This document shows positions 1-8,125 of a stretch of DNA of 64,000 nucleotides, in pieces. Position 1 is the first letter of the stretch, and the number at the start of each line of letters is the position of its first letter. The position numbers and the translations under genes were made by a program. The notes beneath the pieces were generated by a model, which saw only the letters and a list, made by a program, of their open reading frames with translations, was not told the origin of the DNA and searched no databases. Source of the stretch: CAYOEV01 sp964403075 (GTDB taxonomy: Bacteria > Bacteroidota > Bacteroidia > Cytophagales > Cyclobacteriaceae); assembly GCA_964403075.1 (NCBI GenBank), contig CAYOEV010000009.1, positions 1 to 64,000 on the forward strand, in the 5' to 3' direction.

Positions 1-54
1 ATAGGTTCCCATATTTTGAACTTTAATTACCGTTGCATGAATGGCTACGCTTGG

Positions 55-76
55 AAAAGAGCCTCTGGCCGCTCTT
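55..76 (-). terminator. weak terminator-like hairpin after the HIT gene
   Basis: Inverted repeat AAGAGC (57-62) and GCTCTT (71-76) lies just past the stop of the minus-strand HIT gene. Only a short T-run follows on the minus strand, so this is a weak candidate. Nothing else is visible in bases 1-94. Confidence 0.3.
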
Positions 77-94
77 CAGAAATGTTTATTGCAT

Positions 95-490
95 TTATTT
101 GATTACAGCTCCACGAATCTTCTGGGCTACTTCGGCCAAAGACTCTTGGGAGGGATGCAACTTGGGACGTCCGAAATCGATATCTGCCATGCTGTTCAAT
201 GGAACGAGGTGCACATGTGCATGGGGCACCTCCAATCCAATGACAGCGACCCCGATGCGCGCGCAAGGAACCACTTGCCGAATACCAATGGCTACCTTTT
301 TGGCAAACACGTGCAAACCGGCCAGCACTTCATCTTCCAAATCATAGATGTAATCTACTTCCATCCTCGGCACCACCAGGGTATGCCCTTCCGTCAGCGG
401 GTTGATATCTAAAAAAGCCAGGTAGTGATCATCCTCAGCTACGATGTGGGCCGGGATTTCCCGATTGATAATTTTGGTGAAAATGGACAC
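95..490 (-). CDS. HIT family nucleotide-binding protein
   Basis: This 131-residue soluble protein has the histidine triad H90-A-H92-V-H94-L followed by VP, which is the catalytic signature of Hint-type purine nucleoside phosphoramidases and hydrolases. The N-terminal pattern IFTKIINREIPAHIV and the full length fit the bacterial HinT branch. Family members act in the cytoplasm on AMP-lysine or AMP-amine type bonds; the natural substrate here cannot be read from sequence. The gene starts 9 bases after the greA stop and is probably the second gene of a greA-hit unit, an order common in Bacteroidota. Confidence 0.93.
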   Translation of the reverse strand: MSIFTKIINREIPAHIVAEDDHYLAFLDINPLTEGHTLVVPRMEVDYIYDLEDEVLAGLHVFAKKVAIGIRQVVPCARIGVAVIGLEVPHAHVHLVPLNSMADIDFGRPKLHPSQESLAEVAQKIRGAVIK

Positions 491-499
491 TATTTGAAA

Positions 500-973
500 T
501 TAGAGCGAAATTTCAAGAATTTCAAATTCCAGACTCCCGGCGGGTACTTTGATCACTGCCACCTCGCCGATCCTTTTGCCCAGCAAACCTTTGCCAATCG
601 GAGACTTGATGGAAATCTTGTTTTTTTTCAGATCGGATTCTTCTTCAGCTACCAACTGATATTTTACCTCTGATCCATTGTTTTTGTTTCGCAGCTTCAC
701 CGTAGTCATGATAGATACTTTTGAAGTGTCTACGGTGCTTTCATCCAATACACGGGCATTGCCTACCACTGCTTCCAATTTAGAAATTTTCAATTCAAGC
801 AAACCCTGAGCATCCTTGGCTGCATCGTACTCGGCATTTTCGGAAAGATCTCCTTTGTCCCTGGCCTCTGCAATTTCTCGCGCAATGTCTGCACGACCTT
901 TAGTCTTTAGATGAAGTAACTCATCTTTTAACTTCTGTAAACCCTCTTTGGTGTAATAATTGACTCCGACCAT
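500..973 (-). CDS. greA: transcription elongation factor GreA
   Basis: A protein of 157 residues starting MVGVNYYTKEGLQ. The N-terminal coiled coil contains the acidic tip region (ARDKGDLSENAEYDAAKD), and the C-terminal FKBP-like domain ends in PAGSLEFEILEI. GreA stimulates cleavage of backtracked RNA in stalled RNA polymerase. An open frame extends 24 codons upstream, but the added residues do not belong to the family and the ATG at 971-973 has AGGGAA upstream, so I use 973. Upstream lie a TATATTTG promoter element and a terminator-like hairpin, suggesting control in the leader. Confidence 0.96.
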   Translation of the reverse strand: MVGVNYYTKEGLQKLKDELLHLKTKGRADIAREIAEARDKGDLSENAEYDAAKDAQGLLELKISKLEAVVGNARVLDESTVDTSKVSIMTTVKLRNKNNGSEVKYQLVAEEESDLKKNKISIKSPIGKGLLGKRIGEVAVIKVPAGSLEFEILEISL

Positions 974-986
974 TTGTGTAAATTCC

Positions 987-1023
987 CTAAAAACAAAAAA
1001 GAACGGCCTCCTAACAGAAGCCG
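987..1023 (-). terminator. hairpin plus T-run between the dehydrogenase gene and greA
   Basis: On the minus strand CGGCTTCT (1023-1016), loop GTTA and GGAGGCCG (1011-1004) form an 8-pair stem with wobbles, followed by TTCTTTTTTGTTTTT. It can terminate the ksgA-mgtE-dehydrogenase operon. Because a TATATTTG element lies on its upstream side, it may also sit inside the greA leader as an attenuator. Confidence 0.65.
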
Positions 1024-1042
1024 CCTTCGAAAAATAATTGTG

Positions 1043-1050
1043 CAAATATA
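1043..1050 (-). promoter_or_regulatory. Bacteroidota -7 element for greA
   Basis: TATATTTG on the minus strand matches TAnnTTTG exactly. It starts right beyond the stop of the upstream dehydrogenase gene and lies about 70 bases before the greA ATG. No TTTG is present at the expected -33 position, so confidence is moderate. Confidence 0.45.
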
Positions 1051-1051
1051 A

Positions 1052-2020
1052 TCAGTTTTTAAAAGATTCCTTCCTGCGCGTAGCCAAACCACGATCTATT
1101 ATTTTATCTACAATTACCTGATTGATCCGGGCATAGGATTCTGACGTCCACCCTGCAATATGCGGCGTAATGACCACCTGCGGGTGTTGTCTCAACTGGT
1201 CAAACACCGCCTGCTCTGGCTCGGTTAAGTGGTTTATTTGTTCATTTTCCAACACATCAAGGGCCACACCCAGTAATTTACCCTCATCCAGTAAAGTCAA
1301 CACATCTGAAAGATTTAAAACTTCTCCCCTGGCGGTATTCAATAAAAACTGCAGCCGTGGATATTTCCTGAGCACATCCAGATCAAAGTAGTGGCGGGTA
1401 TTGGAAGTAAGCGGCACGTGAATACTTAGCACTTCTGTTTCCTGCTGAAAAGTTTCCAGGTCCACCTCACGAATGTGCTTTCCTCCAAAATCTTCTTTGA
1501 ATTTATCGTAGGCGATCACTTCACATTCAAAACCTCTAAGTTTCTCAGCAAATGCAGAACCCATATAGCCATAGCCAAATATCCCTATTGTTTTACCCTT
1601 TAATTCAAGTCCGCGATTGGGTTCACGGCGCCATTTACCTGCACTCACCTCATTACTCGCTATTCGTAACTTGTGAAGCAGCATGAGCAACATCCCAACG
1701 GTGTGTTCTCCGAGCGAATCCCGGTTGCCTTCCGGCGCGTTGATCAATTCGATGTGGTGCCGGTCCAAGGCACCCAAATCAATCTGATCCAGCCCTGCCC
1801 CGGCTCGTGCGACAAATCTGAGGGCAGGACCCGCCTGAATCAATTCTTCATCCACAGCAGTTTTACTACGTACAATCAGTCCTTCGTAATTTCTTAAAAT
1901 TTGCAGAATCTCCTCACGTGAAATGTCGGGGCGGTAGTCCACAGTCCACCCTATCTCCAGCATTTTTTGCGCCAGGTTCGTATGCATTTTATTCACAACA
2001 AGGGCCCGTGGTGTACTCAT
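1052..2020 (-). CDS. D-2-hydroxyacid dehydrogenase, phosphoglycerate dehydrogenase-like
   Basis: A protein of 322 residues from the D-isomer-specific 2-hydroxyacid dehydrogenase family. The NAD-binding glycine motif is G149-Y-G151-x-x-G154, and the catalytic arginine, glutamate and histidine are R231 (NTARGE), E260 (ALDVLENE) and H287 (TPHIAGW). There is no C-terminal ACT domain, so it is a short form. It could make 3-phosphohydroxypyruvate for serine synthesis or reduce another 2-keto acid; motifs cannot decide. The ATG overlaps the mgtE stop by 4 bases (ATGA), which indicates translational coupling. The gene ends at a hairpin before greA. Confidence 0.88.
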   Translation of the reverse strand: MSTPRALVVNKMHTNLAQKMLEIGWTVDYRPDISREEILQILRNYEGLIVRSKTAVDEELIQAGPALRFVARAGAGLDQIDLGALDRHHIELINAPEGNRDSLGEHTVGMLLMLLHKLRIASNEVSAGKWRREPNRGLELKGKTIGIFGYGYMGSAFAEKLRGFECEVIAYDKFKEDFGGKHIREVDLETFQQETEVLSIHVPLTSNTRHYFDLDVLRKYPRLQFLLNTARGEVLNLSDVLTLLDEGKLLGVALDVLENEQINHLTEPEQAVFDQLRQHPQVVITPHIAGWTSESYARINQVIVDKIIDRGLATRRKESFKN

Positions 2021-3381
2021 AAATTGTAAAGCAAATGGGTTACTGAAAAATATACGGCCAATCCCAGCAAATCGTTCGTTGTGGTGATAAATGGGCCGGA
2101 TGCCAGGGCCGGATTTACACCCAACTTATGTAATACAAGTGGAGTGATCGTTCCACTAAAGGATGCCAGCAAAACCACACTAAATAATGCCAGCGAAACT
2201 GTTGCAGCCAGAGACTGGTCACGATTGATCAGTAAAATGGAACCAAATACCACCAGGGCCAAAATCAGCCCGTTTACGACGGCTACCAATAATACCTTCC
2301 CCATTCTTCGCCACAGCGTGTCAACGATAAAACTGGAATTCGCCAGGGTCTGCACCACAATGGCACTGGTCTGAATGCCCACATTGCCACCCGTCGCCGT
2401 GATCAGAGGAATAAAAAAGGCAACAGCGGGAATTAAGATGATGTCCTGCTCGAACAAACCCATGAATTGTGCACCCAGGATACCACCAAACATCCCAATC
2501 ATTAACCATGGCAGACGTGCACGAGATATTTGCCAAACGCTGTCGTCCTCTTCTACACCCGAACTCACTCCAGTCATCAATTGGCGTTCCTCTTCGGCCA
2601 ACTCGGTAATCACATCTATCACATCGTCAATGGTGATCCGCCCCATGAGCTTGCCCCTGGGATTTACCACCGGAACAGCTTCGAGGTCATACTTCTGCAT
2701 AATCTGGGCCACTTCCTTTTCACCGTAATAAGTTTCCACAGTTACCAACTCCTTATCGTAAATATCTGCGATTTGTACGTCGTCGTCGGCCAGGATGATG
2801 TTTTTGAGTGCCACCCGGCCTAGCAGAATGTCGTTGTTATCCACTACGTACACCGAATAAATTTTTTCCACCTTGTGGGCCTGCTTCCTGATTTCTTCAA
2901 TTGTCTGAAGAACTGTCCAATTCTTATTGGCCTTGATCAGCTCCTTGGCCATTAAACCACCCGCCACATCTTCTTCGTAGCGGAGCAAGTCCTGAATGTG
3001 ATTTACCCGCTCCTCATTGTCGATCAGGCTCAGAATTTTTTCCCGGTCCTCGATGGGCATTTCATACAACATGTCTGCCCCATCGTCCGAATCTAGCAAG
3101 GCTACATATTTGGCAATTTCGTATCGCTCAAAATGCTGGAGAAAACGTAGCCTGACATCCTCATCCAGGTCATTGAGAATATCCGCACTCACTTGGTCAG
3201 GCAATAAGTGGAACACGTATTTGCACTCGTCTGCCGTAAATGACTCAAGTATTTCAGAAATGTCTGTGTAATTGACACCCTCAAGGCTCTCGCGGATGAA
3301 CACATCATCCTTCTCATTCAACGCGAGCTGGAAGCGCTCAATGAATTCACGGGTAAGTTCAAAGTTGGTCTGGATTTCCAT
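2017..3381 (-). CDS. mgtE: magnesium transporter MgtE
   Basis: A protein of 454 residues with the three-part MgtE layout. An N-terminal superhelical MgtE_N domain covers about residues 20-130 (repeats ending in ADILNDLDEDVRLRFLQHF), a CBS pair about 135-255 (GRITIDDVIDVI), and five membrane helices about 285-454 with pore residues in PLITATGGNVGIQ. It is a Mg2+ channel in the inner membrane gated by Mg2+ binding to the cytosolic domains. The start overlaps the ksgA end by 23 bases and the stop overlaps the next gene by 4, so all three are probably co-transcribed. Confidence 0.95.
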   Translation of the reverse strand: MEIQTNFELTREFIERFQLALNEKDDVFIRESLEGVNYTDISEILESFTADECKYVFHLLPDQVSADILNDLDEDVRLRFLQHFERYEIAKYVALLDSDDGADMLYEMPIEDREKILSLIDNEERVNHIQDLLRYEEDVAGGLMAKELIKANKNWTVLQTIEEIRKQAHKVEKIYSVYVVDNNDILLGRVALKNIILADDDVQIADIYDKELVTVETYYGEKEVAQIMQKYDLEAVPVVNPRGKLMGRITIDDVIDVITELAEEERQLMTGVSSGVEEDDSVWQISRARLPWLMIGMFGGILGAQFMGLFEQDIILIPAVAFFIPLITATGGNVGIQTSAIVVQTLANSSFIVDTLWRRMGKVLLVAVVNGLILALVVFGSILLINRDQSLAATVSLALFSVVLLASFSGTITPLVLHKLGVNPALASGPFITTTNDLLGLAVYFSVTHLLYNL

Positions 3382-4129
3382 GGGCTAATTCCTGAGCCAA
3401 AACTATAAAGTCAGCTACACTAAGCTGTTCTGCTCTCAGATTCAAATTTATTTGATTCACCTGGGATAGTGACCACCCTGTAGGCTTTAATGCGTTTCTC
3501 AGTGTTTTTCTACGCTGACCAAAAGCGACTTTTACCAAGCGCTTAAAGAACGCGTCTGAGACCGGTAGCCCTTTACGGTTGTTGCGTTGGAGTTTTAAAA
3601 CTGCGGAATGCACCTTCGGGGGTGGATCAAAGACTTCGGGAGGTACACGCACTACCCAATCTATGTGGTAGTAGGCCTGCAGGAGGACGCTGAGTATGCC
3701 ATAAGTTTTATTGCCGTGTGCTGCCACAATTCGCTCCGCCACCTCTAACTGAACCATGCCCACCACTTGTAGGATGTCATCATGGTTTTCCCAAACCTTA
3801 AAAAAAATGGGAGACGAGACATTGTATGGTAAATTTCCTATGATTCCTGTACGGGCTTGAAAATCGGTTAACTCGAGAAAATCCTGTAATAAGAACCGGG
3901 TGGCATGTGCCGGATATTGCTGGGTTAAATACGCAACTGAAGCAGGGTCTACCTCGTAAGCCTTGAAATTCGGAGCTTGCAATAAATGTTGGGTTAACAC
4001 ACCCATACCCGGACCGATTTCCAGGACATGCTCCAGTGGTTCTGTGTCCAATGCCTGAACAATCTGATGCGCCAGTGCCTCATCCCGAAGAAAGTGCTGA
4101 CCGAGGTATTTTTTAGCACGAACTTTCAA
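3359..4129 (-). CDS. rsmA: 16S rRNA dimethyladenosine transferase KsgA/RsmA
   Basis: A protein of 256 residues. It opens with the family hallmark KKYLGQHFLRD, has the SAM-binding loop E37-I-G-P-G-M-G43, and the target-adenine motif N99-L-P-Y102. KsgA dimethylates two adjacent adenines near the 3' end of 16S rRNA during late 30S assembly. The start appears to be TTG at 4127-4129, as no ATG or GTG precedes the LGQHF block in frame. It is first in the operon with mgtE and runs divergently from pdxA, leaving 36 bases for both promoters. Confidence 0.96.
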   Translation of the reverse strand: MKVRAKKYLGQHFLRDEALAHQIVQALDTEPLEHVLEIGPGMGVLTQHLLQAPNFKAYEVDPASVAYLTQQYPAHATRFLLQDFLELTDFQARTGIIGNLPYNVSSPIFFKVWENHDDILQVVGMVQLEVAERIVAAHGNKTYGILSVLLQAYYHIDWVVRVPPEVFDPPPKVHSAVLKLQRNNRKGLPVSDAFFKRLVKVAFGQRRKTLRNALKPTGWSLSQVNQINLNLRAEQLSVADFIVLAQELAHGNPDQL

Positions 4130-4165
4130 AACGTAGTTTTTCGTTAAATATGCCTTAACAATGCC

Positions 4166-5179
4166 ATGAACAATCCCGAAGTTACACAGGTAAAACCGAC
4201 CCTGGCCATTTCTATTGGCGACATCAACGGTATTGGACCAGAAGTGATCCTGAAAACTTTCGAAGATTCCAGGCTGCTCAAATACGTGACCCCGGTGGTG
4301 TATGGCTCATCGCAGGTGTTGGCGTATTATAAAAAGCTGACCAACTGCCAGATCGATTATCATCAGCCACAGGGTCTGGCCCAACTCCACCCAAAAAAAT
4401 TGAATGTACTGAACATCTGGAATGGCCCCGTTGATCTTTTCCCTGGGCAAGCCAACACAGAGGGCGGCCGGTACGCCTACCTGTCGCTGGAGCATGCCGT
4501 GCGAGACCTCAAAGCAGGTAAAGTCGACGGATTGGTTACCGCCCCTATCAACAAGCAGTTGCTTGCGACACAGGGGTTTGAATACCCTGGTCACACGGAA
4601 TACCTCACCGCAGCAAGTAACAAAAAGGAGAGCCTTATGTTGCTGGTTCGGGAAAAGTTGCGCGTTGGCGTCGTCACAGGACATGTACCCTTACGGGAAG
4701 TATCCGGTCGGCTGACCAGAGAAAAAATTGCCCAGAAAGTAGACATTTTTTACCAAAGTCTGCAAATAGACTTCGGTATTAAAAAGCCGCGTCTAGCACT
4801 GCTGGGGCTCAACCCTCATGCTGGTGAGGAAGGTCTGCTTGGAACCGAAGAGCAAGACACCATCGTACCCGTGGTGGAGGAAGGGAGAAACAAAGGCCAG
4901 TTTCTTTTTGGTCCTTTTTCAGCAGATGGTTTTTTTGGAAGCACACAATTCCATCAGTTTGATGGGATTCTAGCCATGTATCATGACCAGGGTTTGATTC
5001 CATTTAAAACAATGGCCTTTGAACATGGGGTCAACTTTACGGCCGGCTTGGATTTTGTACGCACCTCCCCCGACCATGGAACGGCCTACGCCATAAGCGG
5101 TAAGAACCTGGCCATCCCTACGTCTTTTCGTGAGGCTGTATACCTGGCCATCGACATTATTCGACATAGAAATATGTAG
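4166..5179 (+). CDS. pdxA: 4-hydroxythreonine-4-phosphate dehydrogenase PdxA
   Basis: A protein of 337 residues with a clear PdxA pattern: SIGDINGIGPEVILK at the N-terminus, PINK, the metal-binding histidines in YPGHTEYL, YHDQGL and SPDHGTAYAI. It oxidizes 4-phosphohydroxy-L-threonine with NAD in the DXP-dependent route to pyridoxal 5'-phosphate. The ATG at 4166 lies 37 bases from the divergent ksgA start. The following gene begins 69 bases downstream with its own -7-like element, so pdxA may or may not be co-transcribed with the lipid cluster. Confidence 0.95.
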   Translation: MNNPEVTQVKPTLAISIGDINGIGPEVILKTFEDSRLLKYVTPVVYGSSQVLAYYKKLTNCQIDYHQPQGLAQLHPKKLNVLNIWNGPVDLFPGQANTEGGRYAYLSLEHAVRDLKAGKVDGLVTAPINKQLLATQGFEYPGHTEYLTAASNKKESLMLLVREKLRVGVVTGHVPLREVSGRLTREKIAQKVDIFYQSLQIDFGIKKPRLALLGLNPHAGEEGLLGTEEQDTIVPVVEEGRNKGQFLFGPFSADGFFGSTQFHQFDGILAMYHDQGLIPFKTMAFEHGVNFTAGLDFVRTSPDHGTAYAISGKNLAIPTSFREAVYLAIDIIRHRNM

Positions 5180-5220
5180 AATTTCCTCCTTTAAAAGAGA
5201 AATTAGATACAATAGTTAGC

Positions 5221-5228
5221 TAAATTTG
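5221..5228 (+). promoter_or_regulatory. -7 element upstream of the DUF177-rpmF-fabH cluster
   Basis: TAAATTTG matches TAnnTTTG and lies 21 bases before the DUF177 ATG. No clear TTTG is seen about 20 bases upstream. It is a plausible internal promoter for the DUF177, rpmF, fabH, efp, accB, accC series. Confidence 0.4.
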
Positions 5229-5248
5229 CGGTTTTTAAAGGTCGCGAG

Positions 5249-5767
5249 ATGACGGGAAAAGAACGGCGGGAATACCTGATTAACATTTCCAGTTTAAAAA
5301 ACGGTACGCATCATTTTGAATTCAAAGTGACGCCTGCGTTTTTTGCAATGTTCGAAAAGACGCTGTTGGATCATGGAGAAGGTACAGTGGGTTTAAAGCT
5401 CGCGAAATCAGACACCATGATGGTGATGGATTTGTCGTTTGACGTGTTGATAGAGCTGACGTGTGACCGCAGCTTGGATGCATTTGCATATCCGGTAAAG
5501 GTGGCTCACGAGATTATTGTAAAATTCGGAACAGAAACAAAAGAGTTGAGTGAGGATGTGTTGATGATTGAGCGGGACACTTCGCACTTTGATGTGGCCC
5601 CATTGATCAATGAATTCATCTGCCTGTCTGTACCGATGAAGAAGTTGCATCCGCGTTATGAAAACGAAGAAACACCAGATATTATTTACCAGTCTGAGCC
5701 GGAAAAAGAAGAAGAAGACCTAATCGATCCCAGGTGGGACGCGCTGAAAAAATTGAATAAGAATTAA
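5249..5767 (+). CDS. DUF177 / YceD family protein
   Basis: A 172-residue acidic soluble protein. The central stretch (LIELTCDRSLDAFAYPVKVAHEIIVKFG) and the late pattern DVAPLINEFICLSVPMKKLHP match the DUF177/YceD family, here as SVPMK rather than the usual LALPxxP. Proteins of this family are encoded next to rpmF in very many bacteria and are associated with 23S rRNA or ribosome assembly; the biochemical role is not settled. It ends 2 bases before rpmF, supporting co-translation. A D/E-rich tail covers about residues 145-165. Confidence 0.88.
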   Translation: MTGKERREYLINISSLKNGTHHFEFKVTPAFFAMFEKTLLDHGEGTVGLKLAKSDTMMVMDLSFDVLIELTCDRSLDAFAYPVKVAHEIIVKFGTETKELSEDVLMIERDTSHFDVAPLINEFICLSVPMKKLHPRYENEETPDIIYQSEPEKEEEDLIDPRWDALKKLNKN

Positions 5768-5769
5768 TC

Positions 5770-5961
5770 ATGGCACATCCGAAAAGAAAAACCTCTAAAA
5801 CACGCCGCGACAAACGCAGAACGCATTTGAAGGCGCATGCAAAAAATTACGTAATCTGCCCGACAACTGGTGAAGCACATCTGCCTCACCGGGCCTATTG
5901 GCACGAAGGCAAGCTCTATTATAGAGGCAAAGTGGTGATGGAGAAGGAAGTATTGGCTTAA
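5770..5961 (+). CDS. rpmF: 50S ribosomal protein L32
   Basis: A 63-residue basic protein starting MAHPKRKTSKTRRDKRRTH, the standard L32 N-terminus. The usual second half (CPTTGEAHLPHRAYWHEGKLYYRGK) is present. Only one cysteine of the zinc-type pattern is visible, so this looks like a zinc-independent L32. It sits between DUF177 and fabH as in many genomes, but the intervening plsX gene is missing here. Confidence 0.97.
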   Translation: MAHPKRKTSKTRRDKRRTHLKAHAKNYVICPTTGEAHLPHRAYWHEGKLYYRGKVVMEKEVLA

Positions 5962-5988
5962 TTTGCCTGTACCCAACCGCGATTTTTT

Positions 5989-6987
5989 ATGAGCAACCGC
6001 ACTGCTGCCATTACTGGCATAGAGGGTTACGTACCGGAATACATCCTGACCAACAAAGAGTTGGAAAATATGGTGGATACGAACGACGAATGGATCGTCA
6101 CTCGCACTGGGATCAAAGAGCGGCACATTCTAAAAGGTGAAAACCAGGGTACGTCTGTCATGGCTGCTGCGGCATGTAGGCAACTATTGGCTAAAAAAGA
6201 TATTGATCCGCTTGATATTGACCTGGTGATATGTTGCACGGTAACACCGGACATGATATTCCCTGGCACGGCCAACATTGTATCGGCAGAAATTGGCGCG
6301 AAAAATGCTTTTAGCTACGACCTCCAGGCAGCTTGTTCAGGTTTCCTGTTTGGGGTAAGTACAGCAGCCAAATTCATAGAATCAGGTAAATACCAAAAGA
6401 TACTGGTCATCGGAGCAGATAAGATGAGTTCTATCCTGGACTACACCGACCGCACCACCTGTATTCTTTTCGGAGATGGTGCGGGCGTGGTGATGATGGA
6501 ACCTAATGAAGAAGGACTTGGGGTGCGAGACGAAATTCTTCGTTCAGATGGTTCAGGAGCACCATTTTTACATCAGAAAGCTGGAGGCAGCCGCAAACCG
6601 GCCACACTGGAAACTGTTCAGAATCGTGAGCATTACGTTTTCCAGGAAGGTTCCGCTGTGTTCAAATTTGCCGTCACCAACATGGCAGAAGTTGCCGCAC
6701 AAATTATGGAGCGCAATCAACTGACTGCCGAAGACGTAGCATACCTGGTGCCACATCAGGCCAACTTACGCATCATTGACGCCACTTCCAAACGCATGGG
6801 CATTGGTGAAGAGAAGGTAATGAAGAATATTGATAAGTACGGCAACACTACCGCTGCCACCATCCCCCTTTGCCTCTGGGATTATGAGAGTAAATTGAAA
6901 AAAGGGGATAATCTGGTGTTGGCTGCCTTTGGTGGGGGGTTTACCTGGGGCGCAATCTGGTTGAAATGGGCGTACAATCCTAACTAA
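5989..6987 (+). CDS. fabH: beta-ketoacyl-ACP synthase III (FabH)
   Basis: A protein of 332 residues with the FabH catalytic triad: C116 in LQAACSGF, H256 in VPHQAN and N286 in YGNTTAA. It also has the N-terminal IEGYVPEYILTNKELE block. FabH condenses an acyl-CoA primer with malonyl-ACP to start fatty acid synthesis; in Bacteroidota the primer is often branched. It lies 27 bases after rpmF and is followed by efp, accB and accC, which places fatty acid initiation together with malonyl-CoA supply. Confidence 0.96.
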   Translation: MSNRTAAITGIEGYVPEYILTNKELENMVDTNDEWIVTRTGIKERHILKGENQGTSVMAAAACRQLLAKKDIDPLDIDLVICCTVTPDMIFPGTANIVSAEIGAKNAFSYDLQAACSGFLFGVSTAAKFIESGKYQKILVIGADKMSSILDYTDRTTCILFGDGAGVVMMEPNEEGLGVRDEILRSDGSGAPFLHQKAGGSRKPATLETVQNREHYVFQEGSAVFKFAVTNMAEVAAQIMERNQLTAEDVAYLVPHQANLRIIDATSKRMGIGEEKVMKNIDKYGNTTAATIPLCLWDYESKLKKGDNLVLAAFGGGFTWGAIWLKWAYNPN

Positions 6988-7011
6988 TTACTAGACAATC
7001 ACAGTATAGAC

Positions 7012-7578
7012 ATGGCTACAAATACCTCTGACATAAAGAACGGATTGGTACTGGAATACAACAATGACCTTTTTGCAGTCGTAGAATTTCAGCATGTGAA
7101 GCCGGGTAAAGGCCCGGCATTCGTTCGTACCAAATTAAAAAGTCTGACTACAGGTAAAGTAATCGACAACACCTTCTCTGCTGGGCATAAAATACAGACC
7201 GCCCGCGTGGAACGGCACAAATACCAGTTTTTATACAAAGATGATGTAGGTTTCCATTTTATGCACACTGACACCTACGAACAAATGCCAATTGAAGAGT
7301 CAATGATCAATGCCCCTCGGTTTTTGAAAGACGGAGAAGCTTGCGATGTGCTGATTCACGCAGAAAAAGAACAGGTGATCGGTTGCGAGTTGCCACAGCA
7401 CGTTGTTTTGCAGGTAACTTATACAGAACCCGGTGTCAGGGGCGATACTGCCACCAATACGACCAAGCCGGCAAAGTTGGAGACCGGTGCTGAAATCCAG
7501 GTGCCCTTATTCATCAATCAGGACGAGTTCATCAAGGTGGATACGGTGAAAGGCACCTATGTAGAACGAGTAAAGTAA
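7012..7578 (+). CDS. efp: translation elongation factor P
   Basis: A protein of 188 residues with the three beta-barrel domains of EF-P and no extension. The tip loop reads K30-P-G-K33-G, so the residue modified in EF-P is a lysine (K33). The domain III pattern VRGDTATNTTKPAKLETGAEIQVPLFI is typical. EF-P rescues ribosomes stalled at proline stretches. No EpmA-type or rhamnosyl modification gene is next to it. It lies 24 bases after fabH and 49 before accB, a conserved arrangement with the acc genes. Confidence 0.97.
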   Translation: MATNTSDIKNGLVLEYNNDLFAVVEFQHVKPGKGPAFVRTKLKSLTTGKVIDNTFSAGHKIQTARVERHKYQFLYKDDVGFHFMHTDTYEQMPIEESMINAPRFLKDGEACDVLIHAEKEQVIGCELPQHVVLQVTYTEPGVRGDTATNTTKPAKLETGAEIQVPLFINQDEFIKVDTVKGTYVERVK

Positions 7579-7627
7579 TTCCCTTACCTTTAAACTGCCT
7601 CTGGCAGGCATCCCAAACTCAAACCAT

Positions 7628-8113
7628 ATGAAAGCCAAGGAAATACAAGATTTGATCAATTTTATTTCTGAAACCGGTCTGGAAGAAGTGGACCTGGAAA
7701 CAGAACAGATTAAATTAAAAATCAAACGGTCCGTGACCCAGAATGTAACTGCCGCGCTGGCCCCTACCGCTCCTCCTGTTCCTGTTGCTTCGGCGGCGCC
7801 TCAGGTGGCTGCTACATCCCCATCCAAACCGAAAGAAAGTGACGGGACGGAGGAAGCAGCGGATAACACCCGGTTGCTAACCATTAAATCTCCTATGATT
7901 GGCACGTTTTATAGATCCCCAAATCCAGAATCACCTTCTTTTGTAAACGTGGGAGATTCGGTAAAAGAAGGGGATCCGGTATGTATCGTAGAGGCGATGA
8001 AATTATTTAATGAAATTGAGTCGGATGTTTCCGGTAAAATTGTGAAAGTGTTGGTTGAGAACGCGCAGCCGGTCGAATACGACCAGCCTCTGTTCCTGGT
8101 TGATCCATCTTAA
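7628..8113 (+). CDS. accB: biotin carboxyl carrier protein of acetyl-CoA carboxylase
   Basis: A protein of 161 residues. It has an N-terminal helix region (about 1-40), a flexible Ala/Pro linker (about 45-75) and a C-terminal biotinyl domain whose EAMK motif holds the biotin lysine K125. The thumb sequence typical of AccB (SPMIGTFYRSPNPESPSFVNVG) is present. It carries carboxybiotin between AccC and the carboxyltransferase, whose subunit genes are not in this window. accC follows after 12 bases. Confidence 0.96.
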   Translation: MKAKEIQDLINFISETGLEEVDLETEQIKLKIKRSVTQNVTAALAPTAPPVPVASAAPQVAATSPSKPKESDGTEEAADNTRLLTIKSPMIGTFYRSPNPESPSFVNVGDSVKEGDPVCIVEAMKLFNEIESDVSGKIVKVLVENAQPVEYDQPLFLVDPS

Positions 8114-8125
8114 AATAGGAAGCCT

